The position numbers were made by a program, and so were the translations under genes. A DNA stretch of 45,908 bases. Origin: Deltaproteobacteria bacterium. Lineage in GTDB: Bacteria; Bdellovibrionota_C; UBA2361; JAGFJO01. Under the pieces are notes generated by a model that had not been told where the DNA came from, did not search any database, and saw nothing but the letters and a program-made list of their open reading frames with translations. Of the stretch, positions 16,280-23,462 are shown one piece after another. The stretch is taken from the NCBI GenBank assembly GCA_024102635.1, contig JAGFJO010000006.1:1-45908 (forward strand). Direction: 5' to 3'. The stretch's first letter is position 1, and every line of letters begins with the position of its first letter.

Positions 16280-16828
16280 ATGAGAGTGCTCTTTCAGCAA
16301 GCGGCTTCAGTGATAAAAGAGCTCTCGTTAGACTTGGTATACAGATTCCGCCAGTTTCCGGCATTTCCTAAAGAACTCCACATAGTAGTTACTGAGGCAC
16401 TTCCCAATGCACGGTGTTGCTTTGTTGATGGCCGGATTGATTATCCAGATTGCTATAAAGGAAAGGATGTAACTCTTGATTTTATGAAGCGCGATAAAAG
16501 AGAAGCCTTCTTTTTCGAACGGCTTAATCGGAAAGCCTACGGACTCTATAGCGTGTTTGATTGGAATGATGTTTTTTTGAGAGAGGAGGGCGTAAATCTC
16601 GGGCTTTCAATACCTGAAAGTGAATATGGTGCGTTCTTCAGAAGGATTACCGAGCATTGTTCAATTTATAATATGCTCTCAGAAGAATGGAGAAAGCCTC
16701 TCACTATAAAAATTCAGCTAGAACGCTTTAAATCGTCGATTCCTCGAATGGAGGAACATTTAATTACAGACATTTCTTTCAGCGGAGGAGGGTCTATCGA
16801 GGGGCCAAGAACAGAGTGGCCTCAGTAG
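16280..16828 (+). CDS. Hypothetical protein, about 182 residues
   Basis: I do not recognise a family. From the first ATG (MRVLFQQAASVIKELSL) the product has 182 residues; the frame extends upstream to a GTG at 16229 (199 residues). The protein is rich in aromatic and basic residues, with no signal peptide or membrane helix. A good Shine-Dalgarno-like AGGGGAG at 16244-16250 actually serves an ATG at 16252 in another frame (39 codons, stop at 16371), so a frameshift or decay at the 5' end is possible. By eye it looks more A/T-rich than its neighbours. It is flanked by copies of a 20-bp palindrome and lies next to tRNA-Asn, suggesting an acquired gene. Confidence 0.55.
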   Translation: MRVLFQQAASVIKELSLDLVYRFRQFPAFPKELHIVVTEALPNARCCFVDGRIDYPDCYKGKDVTLDFMKRDKREAFFFERLNRKAYGLYSVFDWNDVFLREEGVNLGLSIPESEYGAFFRRITEHCSIYNMLSEEWRKPLTIKIQLERFKSSIPRMEEHLITDISFSGGGSIEGPRTEWPQ

Positions 16829-16849
16829 AGTCAATTCACCTATCCCTGC

Positions 16850-16946
16850 GCCTGCCTTGGGCAGGCTTGGTTCGAGCCCGTTCGGCAGGCTCACGGCAAG
16901 CCGGCCCGCTTCCACCTTCGCCCGGCTCCGCCGGTGCTACGGCGGA
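16850..16946. repeat. Cluster of palindromes, including copy 2 of the 20-bp repeat
   Basis: Three palindromes follow one another: GCCTGCC-TTG-GGCAGGC (16850-16866), GAGCC/GGCTC arms around CGTTCGGCA (16874-16892), and the second exact copy of the 20-bp repeat (16927-16946). The first two are joined by TGGTTCGAGCCCG (16868-16880), a 13-base inverted copy of the T-arm of the neighbouring tRNA-Asn. The stretch 16829-17045 has open frames on both strands but none looks like a protein. Confidence 0.6.
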
Positions 16947-17045
16947 CAGGCGCGCTTGCGACGATGTTCAAACTGCTTTGGGGTGAACGCCCGTTTAGGG
17001 CGAGAGGGGCAAAGCCCCTGGGCGAGAGCGCCAAGCGGAAAAAAC

Positions 17046-17121
17046 TGGCTCCCCGGGCCGGGCTCGAACCAGCGACAGGGTGGTTAACAGCCACCTGCTC
17101 TACCTACTGAGCTACCGGGGA
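17046..17121 (-). tRNA. tRNA-Asn (anticodon GTT)
   Basis: The 76-base cloverleaf is complete: acceptor TCCCCGG pairs with CCGGGGA, the D-arm region is AGCTCAGTAGGTAGAGC, the anticodon stem is GGTGG/CCACC with GTT at 17086-17088, and the T-arm is GCTGG-TTCGAGC-CCGGC. The discriminator base is G and the 3' CCA is encoded. It lies 80 bases downstream of recR on the same strand. Confidence 0.97.
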
Positions 17122-17201
17122 ACTTCTTGAATAGTAGAGGGAAATTTTTGAATTTCTAGCCGGATAAGTCAAGTCGGCTTGAATCGAACGGAAAAAGCCG
17201 A

Positions 17202-17807
17202 TTATAAATTGATAACATTCCGGCCTTTAAAGGCGCGCGAAAGGGTAAGATCATCGGCATATTCAAGCTCGCCGCCTTTGGGAATTCCTTGAGCCGGGCG
17301 GGAACAGGTCACTCCGCGCTCTCTTAACACCCTGGCGACATATAACGCTGTAGCGTCACCTTCTACTGTCGAGCTTGTCGCCAATATCGCTTCCCGGATA
17401 GTGCCATCATCTAGCCGCTGCGTTAGTTCATTTAGCCGCATGTTTTCTGCGCCCTGTCCGCGCATCGGAGCCCATACGCCATGAAGCACATGGTAAAGTC
17501 CTTTGTACTCCTGCATCCTTTCTATTGCGACCACATCCATCGGCTTTTCCACCACGCAAATGATGGACCCGTCCCGCGAGGGATCGCTGCAAACGGTGCA
17601 AAGGGTGCTTTCCGCTAAAAAAAAGCAGCGCTCACACAGCCCTATCGATTCGACGGCCTCATGAATGGTCTTGGAAAGAGATGCCGCAAGCTGACGATCG
17701 TTTGCGAGAAGATGATACGCCAAACGAGCCGCTGACTTCTCCCCTATCGAAGGAAGCCGCGAAAGCTCGCGCACGAGTCTTTGCATGGCGGGCGGGTACG
17801 ACACCAT
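17202..17807 (-). CDS. recR: RecR recombination mediator
   Basis: RecR works with RecO (and RecF) to load RecA on gapped DNA. The 201-residue product has the family layout: an N-terminal helix-hairpin-helix (LSRLPSIGEKSAARLAYHLL), a four-cysteine zinc finger (Cys58, 61, 70, 73), then a Toprim domain (IICVVEKPMDVVAIER, with HVLHGVWAPMRGQG) and the C-terminal ALYVARVLRERGVTCSRPAQGIPKGGELEYAD region that forms the ring interface. It is the last gene of dnaX-ybaB-recR, a very common cluster, and starts 10 bases after ybaB. A Met at residue 8 is an alternative start. Confidence 0.97.
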   Translation of the reverse strand: MVSYPPAMQRLVRELSRLPSIGEKSAARLAYHLLANDRQLAASLSKTIHEAVESIGLCERCFFLAESTLCTVCSDPSRDGSIICVVEKPMDVVAIERMQEYKGLYHVLHGVWAPMRGQGAENMRLNELTQRLDDGTIREAILATSSTVEGDATALYVARVLRERGVTCSRPAQGIPKGGELEYADDLTLSRAFKGRNVINL

Positions 17808-17817
17808 GGCGATGGAT

Positions 17818-18153
17818 TTAAAATAAACCGGGTATATTCATTCCGCCGGTTGCTTTAGCCATCTCCGACTTAACGGTCTCTTGCACCTTCTGAAACGCCT
17901 CGTTCACAGCTGCGATCACCAGATCCTGCAACATATCAACGTCGTCGGGATTTACAACTTCCCGCTCAATACTGAGCGAGGTCACCTGATTTTTCCCATT
18001 TGCCACGGCCTTCACCATGCCTCCACCGGCGCTGCCCTCGGCGGTCAAATTAGCAGCCTCTTCCTGTGCTTTTAGCAAACGCTCCTGCATTTTCTGAGCT
18101 TGCTTAAGCATCTCCTGCATATTGCCTGGTATCCCAGGAAATCCCTTACTCAT
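17818..18153 (-). CDS. ybaB: YbaB/EbfC nucleoid-associated protein
   Basis: A 111-residue YbaB/EbfC-family protein. These small dimers bind DNA without strong sequence preference, and some regulate genes. The product has the typical Met/Gln/Lys-rich start (MQEMLKQAQKMQERLLKAQEEAANLTAEGSAGGGMVKAVANGK) and the conserved VVNPDDVDMLQDLVIAAVNEAFQKV region. It sits between dnaX and recR in the standard order on the minus strand, 63 bases after dnaX. The close spacing with recR suggests one transcript. Confidence 0.96.
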   Translation of the reverse strand: MSKGFPGIPGNMQEMLKQAQKMQERLLKAQEEAANLTAEGSAGGGMVKAVANGKNQVTSLSIEREVVNPDDVDMLQDLVIAAVNEAFQKVQETVKSEMAKATGGMNIPGLF

Positions 18154-18216
18154 AGTGATACTCCCCTAATTTATGGGTTGAAATCCGACACATTAACATC
18201 CGATTCTAACTTCGCC

Positions 18217-19878
18217 TTAGTCCCGTATCTTAATATCCTCAATGGCGCTGCCGGGAAAGGCCTTTTGCAGCTGTTTAAGCTGAGGATGCTCAAGAAGTGA
18301 CTTCTTCTTTTCAGCTGCGCTCGCCACTAACTGCTGCTTTTCATGATCAGCCACACTAACGGCCTGTGCAGTGCCCTGGGCAGGGCCGCTCTCCTCCTGA
18401 ATAGTAAGAGTGATCTCCCAGGCTTTATGAGAAAAGGTAGCTGCTAGAGCTTCTACAAGCTTATCTTTATATGCGCCTTGCTGCAGCGAACGCACCGTAA
18501 ACTCGGGGCCTATGGCTACAATTTTGCCTAACGAGAATTCCAGGACCGCCAGCCGCTTTACATACTCGGCAAGCATCTTTGAGCTGCCGGCAGTAAGCCC
18601 CTTTACGAATCCCCACCAATCAAGTTGTTTCCCGCTTCGGGCCGCAGCTTTTGCAGGCTGCTCCGCCTTTTTCTCGGATTCAGCCGGATGGGCCCGTGCC
18701 GTTTTCAGCTCTGCCCCGGACGGCCGTACGCCCGTGCCTGAAGCAGGGCTCGATAGGACACCGCGGTCCGCATCTAAGCTCTGCTCATCGAGCGTGGCCA
18801 TCTGAACGACTAAGGCTTCCAGCGCGTATTTGGGGTGGTGGCTGCGAAGGGCCAAATCACAGCCCTGCCGGGCAAGCGCGTAGAGCCCCCGCAGATGCTT
18901 ATCATTCAGCCCCTCTACCTGACGCTTCAGCTCGACTAGATCTTCTTCCGGAACTCCTATCTCCTCAAGGCTCCGGGCAGAGGTAAACTTAGCCAAGAAA
19001 AGGTCGCGCCAGTGAGATACGAACTCCTTCAAAAATATAGACGAGTCAAGCCCGCCTCCAAACGCTTCAATCACGATCCGCAATGCCGCTGAGGAGTCTC
19101 GCTGCACAATGGCAGCGGAAAGCCCGAATAGGATTCTTCTATTGACTACCCCCAGCACTCTGCTGGCATCATCAGCTGTGATAGAGTCGCCGCAGAATGA
19201 TTGGATTCGATCCAGCAAAGATTGTGCGTCGCGCATGGAGCCGTCGGCTAGCCGCGAGACCATCCTTATCACCTCCTCCTGCACTTCGAGTTTCTCGCTT
19301 GAAACTATCTTTTTGAGCTGCTGTTCGATTTGTCCGGCACTGAGCGCCCTAAGATCATGCCGCTGACAACGAGAAATAACGGTATCGGGGATTTTATGCG
19401 GCTCAGTTGTAGCAAGGATGAACACAGTGTTGGGAGGCGGCTCCTCCAAGCTCTTCAAAAGAGCATTGAAAGCAGCCAAACTGAGCATGTGAACTTCGTC
19501 TATAATGTAAACTTTGTAAGTATAACCTGGAGCGGGCAAGCTCCTAAACGACTCGATCAGCTCTCGAACATTATCGACACTGTTATGAGAAGCACCGTCG
19601 ATCTCGCGCACCGCCAGACTACTGCCTAGTGCTATCTCACTGCAATTTGTGCACTTAAGGCACGGCTCGGCATCCTTCGGCTTTTCGCAATTCAAAGCCT
19701 TTGCAAAAATTCTGGCGATCGAGGTTTTACCGACACCTCGAGGGCCACATAGCAAGATAGCATGTGCGACCTTCCCTCGCCGAATTGAATTTTTTAAAGT
19801 GCGAGTAACATGTTCCTGTCCATTGACAGAAGCGAAATCCGCCGGTCTATATTTTCTGGCAAGAACTAAGTAGGACAT
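18217..19878 (-). CDS. dnaX: DNA polymerase III subunit gamma/tau
   Basis: DnaX is the motor of the clamp loader and tethers polymerase III cores. From the start MSYLVLARKYRPADFASVNGQ the product has 553 residues. It carries Walker A GPRGVGKT (45-52), a four-cysteine zinc site (Cys64, 73, 76, 79), the DEVHMLS Walker B and the family's LLKSLEEPPPNTVFILATT sensor stretch. A linker rich in Ala, Lys and Gly follows, and a C-terminal domain of about 120 residues fits the tau form. The frame extends 12 codons further upstream, but the family start is clear. It is the first protein gene after the SRP RNA on the minus strand; whether a shorter gamma form is made by frameshifting cannot be seen. Confidence 0.96.
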   Translation of the reverse strand: MSYLVLARKYRPADFASVNGQEHVTRTLKNSIRRGKVAHAILLCGPRGVGKTSIARIFAKALNCEKPKDAEPCLKCTNCSEIALGSSLAVREIDGASHNSVDNVRELIESFRSLPAPGYTYKVYIIDEVHMLSLAAFNALLKSLEEPPPNTVFILATTEPHKIPDTVISRCQRHDLRALSAGQIEQQLKKIVSSEKLEVQEEVIRMVSRLADGSMRDAQSLLDRIQSFCGDSITADDASRVLGVVNRRILFGLSAAIVQRDSSAALRIVIEAFGGGLDSSIFLKEFVSHWRDLFLAKFTSARSLEEIGVPEEDLVELKRQVEGLNDKHLRGLYALARQGCDLALRSHHPKYALEALVVQMATLDEQSLDADRGVLSSPASGTGVRPSGAELKTARAHPAESEKKAEQPAKAAARSGKQLDWWGFVKGLTAGSSKMLAEYVKRLAVLEFSLGKIVAIGPEFTVRSLQQGAYKDKLVEALAATFSHKAWEITLTIQEESGPAQGTAQAVSVADHEKQQLVASAAEKKKSLLEHPQLKQLQKAFPGSAIEDIKIRD

Positions 19879-20019
19879 ACGCCTAAAAACTTCTTTCGCT
19901 GAACTAAAGCTCAAGAAATGCTACTACACAACCGCCGCACGGCACCAACGCCCTGCATCGAACTATCGCACGGCTGCCAGGGTGGAACTATATGATTACA
20001 CACGCTTTTTAAAGCACCA

Positions 20020-20117
20020 AAAAGCGGCTGGATCGAGTATCACAGAAGAAATCTGTTACGGCTGCTCCCTTCCAGGCCTGACCGGGTTTACAGCTCCTCT
20101 CGCACAGACCCAACCGC
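20020..20117 (-). ncRNA. ffs: Signal recognition particle RNA (4.5S type)
   Basis: The minus strand carries the conserved SRP apical core GGTCAGGCCTGGAAGGGAGC followed by AGCC, equivalent to the Ffh-binding hairpin of E. coli 4.5S RNA. The ends pair as GGTTGGGTC (20107-20115) with GATCCAGCC (20026-20034), allowing G-U pairs, and five Ts (20019-20023 on the complement) end it like an intrinsic terminator. The RNA of about 95 bases lacks the Alu domain, so it is the short Gram-negative type. It joins Ffh to target ribosomes making membrane proteins. Position upstream of dnaX is a common arrangement. Ends are approximate to a few bases. Confidence 0.93.
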
Positions 20118-20123
20118 GCACCT

Positions 20124-20129
20124 ATTATA
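20124..20129 (-). promoter_or_regulatory. -10 element of the SRP RNA
   Basis: A perfect TATAAT on the minus strand lies 8 bases upstream of the predicted 5' end of the SRP RNA; the -35 region (around 20146-20152) is weak. Confidence 0.7.
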
Positions 20130-20162
20130 CACAGATCTCGCAGATTTGCACGGTGAACCAGA

Positions 20163-20738
20163 ATGAAGATGTGGGGGAATATCCATCAGGGGGTGAGGAA
20201 AAGTGCACCATTCTTCCATCTCTCAAATCAACTGATCCTATTCATATTCGCGAGTTACAGCGGTACTCGAACTGGCATGCTGATTGCCCTGCTTGAGTGC
20301 ATGAATCACAATGCAAGAATTCTAGCTGAAGCGGCAAAGTATATTGATTTCGGCAAGCCGATCTGGGCGATGGTATTCATAAATGAATATCTCGATGCCC
20401 AGGATCCGTTGCGAATTGCTATGGCCAGCAGCGCCGCCAAAAGGGCTTGCCTATCAGAAGCAAGCGTTAAAAGGCTTTTTATCCGGGCGCTTAATGGAGA
20501 GCGTCTTTCATCTTTCACCACGGCAGAACAGCTGTTACTCAAAACGGCAGAGAGAGAGAAGCGGCAACGGGGCTTTGACCGACAAAAAATAGTGTTCCCG
20601 AAGCGCAGATTCACTTTACGCCGGCAGCCATTAAGAAGAGGCGGCTTGAATGAAGCTATAGCTACTCGCCGCCGCCCGTATTCTGTTGTATACCGAACAT
20701 CCTCTGCAGCTCGCGAATACGATCGTAAGCCTTGGTAA
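20163..20738 (+). CDS. Hypothetical protein, 191 residues (overlaps the J-protein gene tail-to-tail)
   Basis: I do not recognise a family. GGTGA lies 6 bases before the first ATG. The first 45 residues are poor-looking; from about residue 46 the sequence resembles a helical protein (MNHNARILAEAAKYIDFGKPIWAMVFINEYLDAQDPLRIAMASS, then KRLFIRALNGERL), ending in an Arg-rich basic tail. No signal peptide or membrane span is certain. The final 77 bases overlap the 3' end of the gene on the opposite strand, and the tail is therefore suspect: the true stop may have been lost by a frameshift. An opposite-strand frame at 20306-20614 looks less protein-like. Confidence 0.45.
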   Translation: MKMWGNIHQGVRKSAPFFHLSNQLILFIFASYSGTRTGMLIALLECMNHNARILAEAAKYIDFGKPIWAMVFINEYLDAQDPLRIAMASSAAKRACLSEASVKRLFIRALNGERLSSFTTAEQLLLKTAEREKRQRGFDRQKIVFPKRRFTLRRQPLRRGGLNEAIATRRRPYSVVYRTSSAAREYDRKPW

Positions 20739-22401
20739 GCTTGATGAATCTTTCAGAGGCTCGCGGGTTATCATTTTTCGCGTTTAAGTCCGGGTGGATC
20801 TCCTTCACAGCACTACGATAGGCCAGCTTTATGGCGCGGACGTCCGCATTTACGTCAAGTCCGAACACTTTAAGGCACTCGAGGTACTCTTCGTAAAGAG
20901 GATCGAGCTGCCGTCCCGCACGATTCGACACAAATGCCCGTCGCCTCAGATCCTCCGCACTTCTGCCGGAAGCGTTGTGCAGCAGCGTTGAAACATCGAT
21001 CTCCTCCATCTCAAAGCCAGTTTCCTCCGCGGCCTCCGCTCGGCCTGCCCGGACGACACTTAAACCAATCTTTATTAAGAGAGGGATGGATAATAACAGA
21101 ATGTAGAGTACGACCGGCCCGTATAAACCGGAAAGAATCAGTTCCATTCGGTGCCTTAAACTAAGCGCTGTCTTAACCGATTCCAGCACAACCGCTGCTC
21201 CGGCACGATCATCCCTGCCGAGCAAGGTAAGCGCAATCTCGACACGTAATTTATCATTTGCTGCATTAGGATCCGGCCGGATCTCCACCAAATCGGATAG
21301 TACCAGCCGGCTTTGCTCGAGCTTCCCGTCTGAGGCCAAATGGCGGGCCTTTTGCTCATAGAAAGACTGCAGCAAGCCAGAGAAAGCTTTGTCATTGACC
21401 GCAATTGTATTTATAAGCTGCTTAAGCTGCTTAGCTGACAAGACGTTTGAATCTAGAGGCAGTGCCGAAACTGCCTTAGACGCAAGTTCATGAGTGGTTG
21501 GAGTGCGGCGCTCAGGAGCGATGTGCGACAAGGTCGCTAACGCCGATTCCGGCTCACTCCTGCTTATGGAGCGCTCTACCAACAGATGAATTAAAGAGTC
21601 GACGACAGGGTTTAGAGCCTCCGAGAGAGCCGGGTCGGTGTTGCGAAGGGAAAGTAGTGGAAGCAGGTCGCTGTTCGATAACTGATTCCCTTTCGCCCTG
21701 GTTGAGCGAACTAGATCGGTGGCTAATTTTAACTTTTCTACGAATCCGCGCTTATCCTCGGCAATGACATGCAGGAACTCCCCCAACTGCTGGGCTACCC
21801 CAAAATCACCAGTTCTTAAGAATTCGCCCCACTCCTCAAGTGCAGCTTCAAATAACTGGTCTCTCAAGTGATAACCTTGCGCGGTCGCGTTGCTGCGGTA
21901 CCAACCCAAGTCCTTTCGTCCAACGTAAACCAGCAAGCGGAGTTGGCACGAGGTGGGGTACTCCGCAGCTTTTGCCGACTGCAGCAATTGTTTAGCGAAA
22001 GGCAGAGCACCGGCCCCTCCCAGCCATTCCGGCAGTTCTCGACAACTCTCCTCCCCATGATGTTGAATGAGCCGGTCAGCCACCTGAGCAGCTAGGAGAC
22101 CGCGGCGATCTTCGATAGAGGTTATGACATAGCGCTGCCATGTCTCTACGTTGATCGATGCAAAACGATCTTCGGTTTCCAGGTACGCTGCAATTATAGT
22201 GCTCTCCAGATCCTCCTTTGGTACTATTTTTGTCGCACTAAAAATGGAAATTTTGACATTTCGGGAGTCAACGTACTGGATCAGGTCTACAGGCAGAGTA
22301 ATTCCGCCGGCGGTGAATGATTCGGCCTCGGCCTTAAGTAAAGGCTGAAGAAGTATGACGCAGAAATTGAGAAGCAGCCACTTATTAGTAAAAATGCGCA
22401 T
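20662..22401 (-). CDS. Membrane-anchored protein with C-terminal J domain
   Basis: The 579-residue protein has an N-terminal signal sequence (about residues 7-26), then about 395 residues of mostly helical, leucine-rich sequence that looks like a TPR- or solenoid-type exported domain. One membrane helix follows at about 427-447 (GPVVLYILLLSIPLLIKIGL), then a C-terminal J domain (about 502-566) with the intact HPD motif at 536-538. J domains stimulate DnaK ATPase, so the predicted topology puts a chaperone-recruiting domain in the cytosol and a large sensor or binding domain in the periplasm. I know no named family with this order. It follows the DUF1573 gene by 41 bases in the same direction. 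Confidence 0.85.
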   Translation of the reverse strand: MRIFTNKWLLLNFCVILLQPLLKAEAESFTAGGITLPVDLIQYVDSRNVKISIFSATKIVPKEDLESTIIAAYLETEDRFASINVETWQRYVITSIEDRRGLLAAQVADRLIQHHGEESCRELPEWLGGAGALPFAKQLLQSAKAAEYPTSCQLRLLVYVGRKDLGWYRSNATAQGYHLRDQLFEAALEEWGEFLRTGDFGVAQQLGEFLHVIAEDKRGFVEKLKLATDLVRSTRAKGNQLSNSDLLPLLSLRNTDPALSEALNPVVDSLIHLLVERSISRSEPESALATLSHIAPERRTPTTHELASKAVSALPLDSNVLSAKQLKQLINTIAVNDKAFSGLLQSFYEQKARHLASDGKLEQSRLVLSDLVEIRPDPNAANDKLRVEIALTLLGRDDRAGAAVVLESVKTALSLRHRMELILSGLYGPVVLYILLLSIPLLIKIGLSVVRAGRAEAAEETGFEMEEIDVSTLLHNASGRSAEDLRRRAFVSNRAGRQLDPLYEEYLECLKVFGLDVNADVRAIKLAYRSAVKEIHPDLNAKNDNPRASERFIKLTKAYDRIRELQRMFGIQQNTGGGE

Positions 22402-22442
22402 CCTTCAATAAAACAAGCCAGCGTCGCTCAATCCGGCAGCTT

Positions 22443-23462
22443 TTACCCCTCTACTTTGGGTGGGAGGACTCCATAAACGTTCAGCAGCAGCTCCTCCTCG
22501 CCGTGCGAATTGCTGGTGTTAATGGAAATCGCTGCACGAAGATCTTTTTCAACCTTGGTCGGATCTAAAGTGACATCAATCCAGTAACCTTTTCCGTCTT
22601 CAGCGGGCACAACATTGGCGCTAAGCGCGGGATGGTTGCTCCTTACATCCTTGACCTGCGTCTGGGCATCCGCCGCCACAAGCTTTGCCCGGCGCTTTAC
22701 GGAATCCACGCCTGCGAGAAGCCCGAACGAGAGCACAGCCGGCTCGAGAGAGGTATCTGACTGGACCGAGGCATAAACCGGAACATTTACAACGCTCCTC
22801 TTGCCACCCTTTAGCTCAATCACAATTCTCTCTCTGATCTCACCAACCGGAACTTCGGGTGAAAGCGAGATCGATAGCAGCCGGGATGTAGCATCTGCTT
22901 CTAGTTCCCTGACTTGTAACGCTTTGCTGAAGGTGCGAACAGCGGCGATGGTCGCCGAGCTTCCCGGAGCGATAGATACCCTTACCTGCTTACTCTGACC
23001 GCCCACGTTCGAACGGGCAACCTTATCAAAGACGACCGTCTTCGGTTCCGTAGTCACTTCTGTCGCCACAGTTCCTATAAGCGATACTGTCGTTATCGGC
23101 GCATCTGGATCATTGCTGTATATCCTTACTGCCTTTTGAACGGGTCCGGAAAACCCTGCGCTGTCAAATTCCACTCCAATATCTGTGCTGCCACCCGGAG
23201 GAATGGGAGCGGTACTGGCATTCGCAACGGTACATCCGCACGCAGCCACAACCCTTTGAATCACCAGATCTGTTCTGCCGTTATTTGATATTTTGAAGCT
23301 ATGTGCCACCTTGGCGCCTTCAGAGACCTTTCCGAAATTGAAATCTTGCTCTTGGACCGAAATTCGCGGTCCCTGCTTGGCCGTCTGGGCCGTGGCCGCC
23401 GCATAAAGGACAAGTACTACCAACAGCTGGGCTACAAGGAGGCGCTTAAAGGCTCGCTGCAT
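22443..23462 (-). CDS. Exported DUF1573 protein
   Basis: A 339-residue protein with a signal peptide (about residues 8-26) and an N-terminal DUF1573 (ASPM/SPD-2/Hydin-like, immunoglobulin fold) domain. The domain shows in PRISVQEQDFNFGKVSEGAKVAHSFKISNNG, the conserved VVAACGCTVA and IPPGGSTDIGVEFDSAGFSGPVQKAVRIYSND segments. The second half looks like further beta-sandwich repeats. The domain is common in exported or cell-surface proteins of many Gram-negative phyla; no molecular role is established. The start has AAGGAG about 9 bases upstream, and the gene overlaps the end of accC by 31 bases, so the two are probably translationally linked. Confidence 0.85.
   Translation of the reverse strand: MQRAFKRLLVAQLLVVLVLYAAATAQTAKQGPRISVQEQDFNFGKVSEGAKVAHSFKISNNGRTDLVIQRVVAACGCTVANASTAPIPPGGSTDIGVEFDSAGFSGPVQKAVRIYSNDPDAPITTVSLIGTVATEVTTEPKTVVFDKVARSNVGGQSKQVRVSIAPGSSATIAAVRTFSKALQVRELEADATSRLLSISLSPEVPVGEIRERIVIELKGGKRSVVNVPVYASVQSDTSLEPAVLSFGLLAGVDSVKRRAKLVAADAQTQVKDVRSNHPALSANVVPAEDGKGYWIDVTLDPTKVEKDLRAAISINTSNSHGEEELLLNVYGVLPPKVEG

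Noticed and set aside
16857..17094. Open frames on both strands between the orphan gene and tRNA-Asn
   Set aside because: They consist of translated palindromes and part of the tRNA gene; no domain or ribosome site.
20306..20614. Minus-strand frame of 102 codons opposite the 191-residue hypothetical gene
   Set aside because: No ribosome site and no protein-like pattern; the plus-strand frame is more convincing, though itself uncertain.
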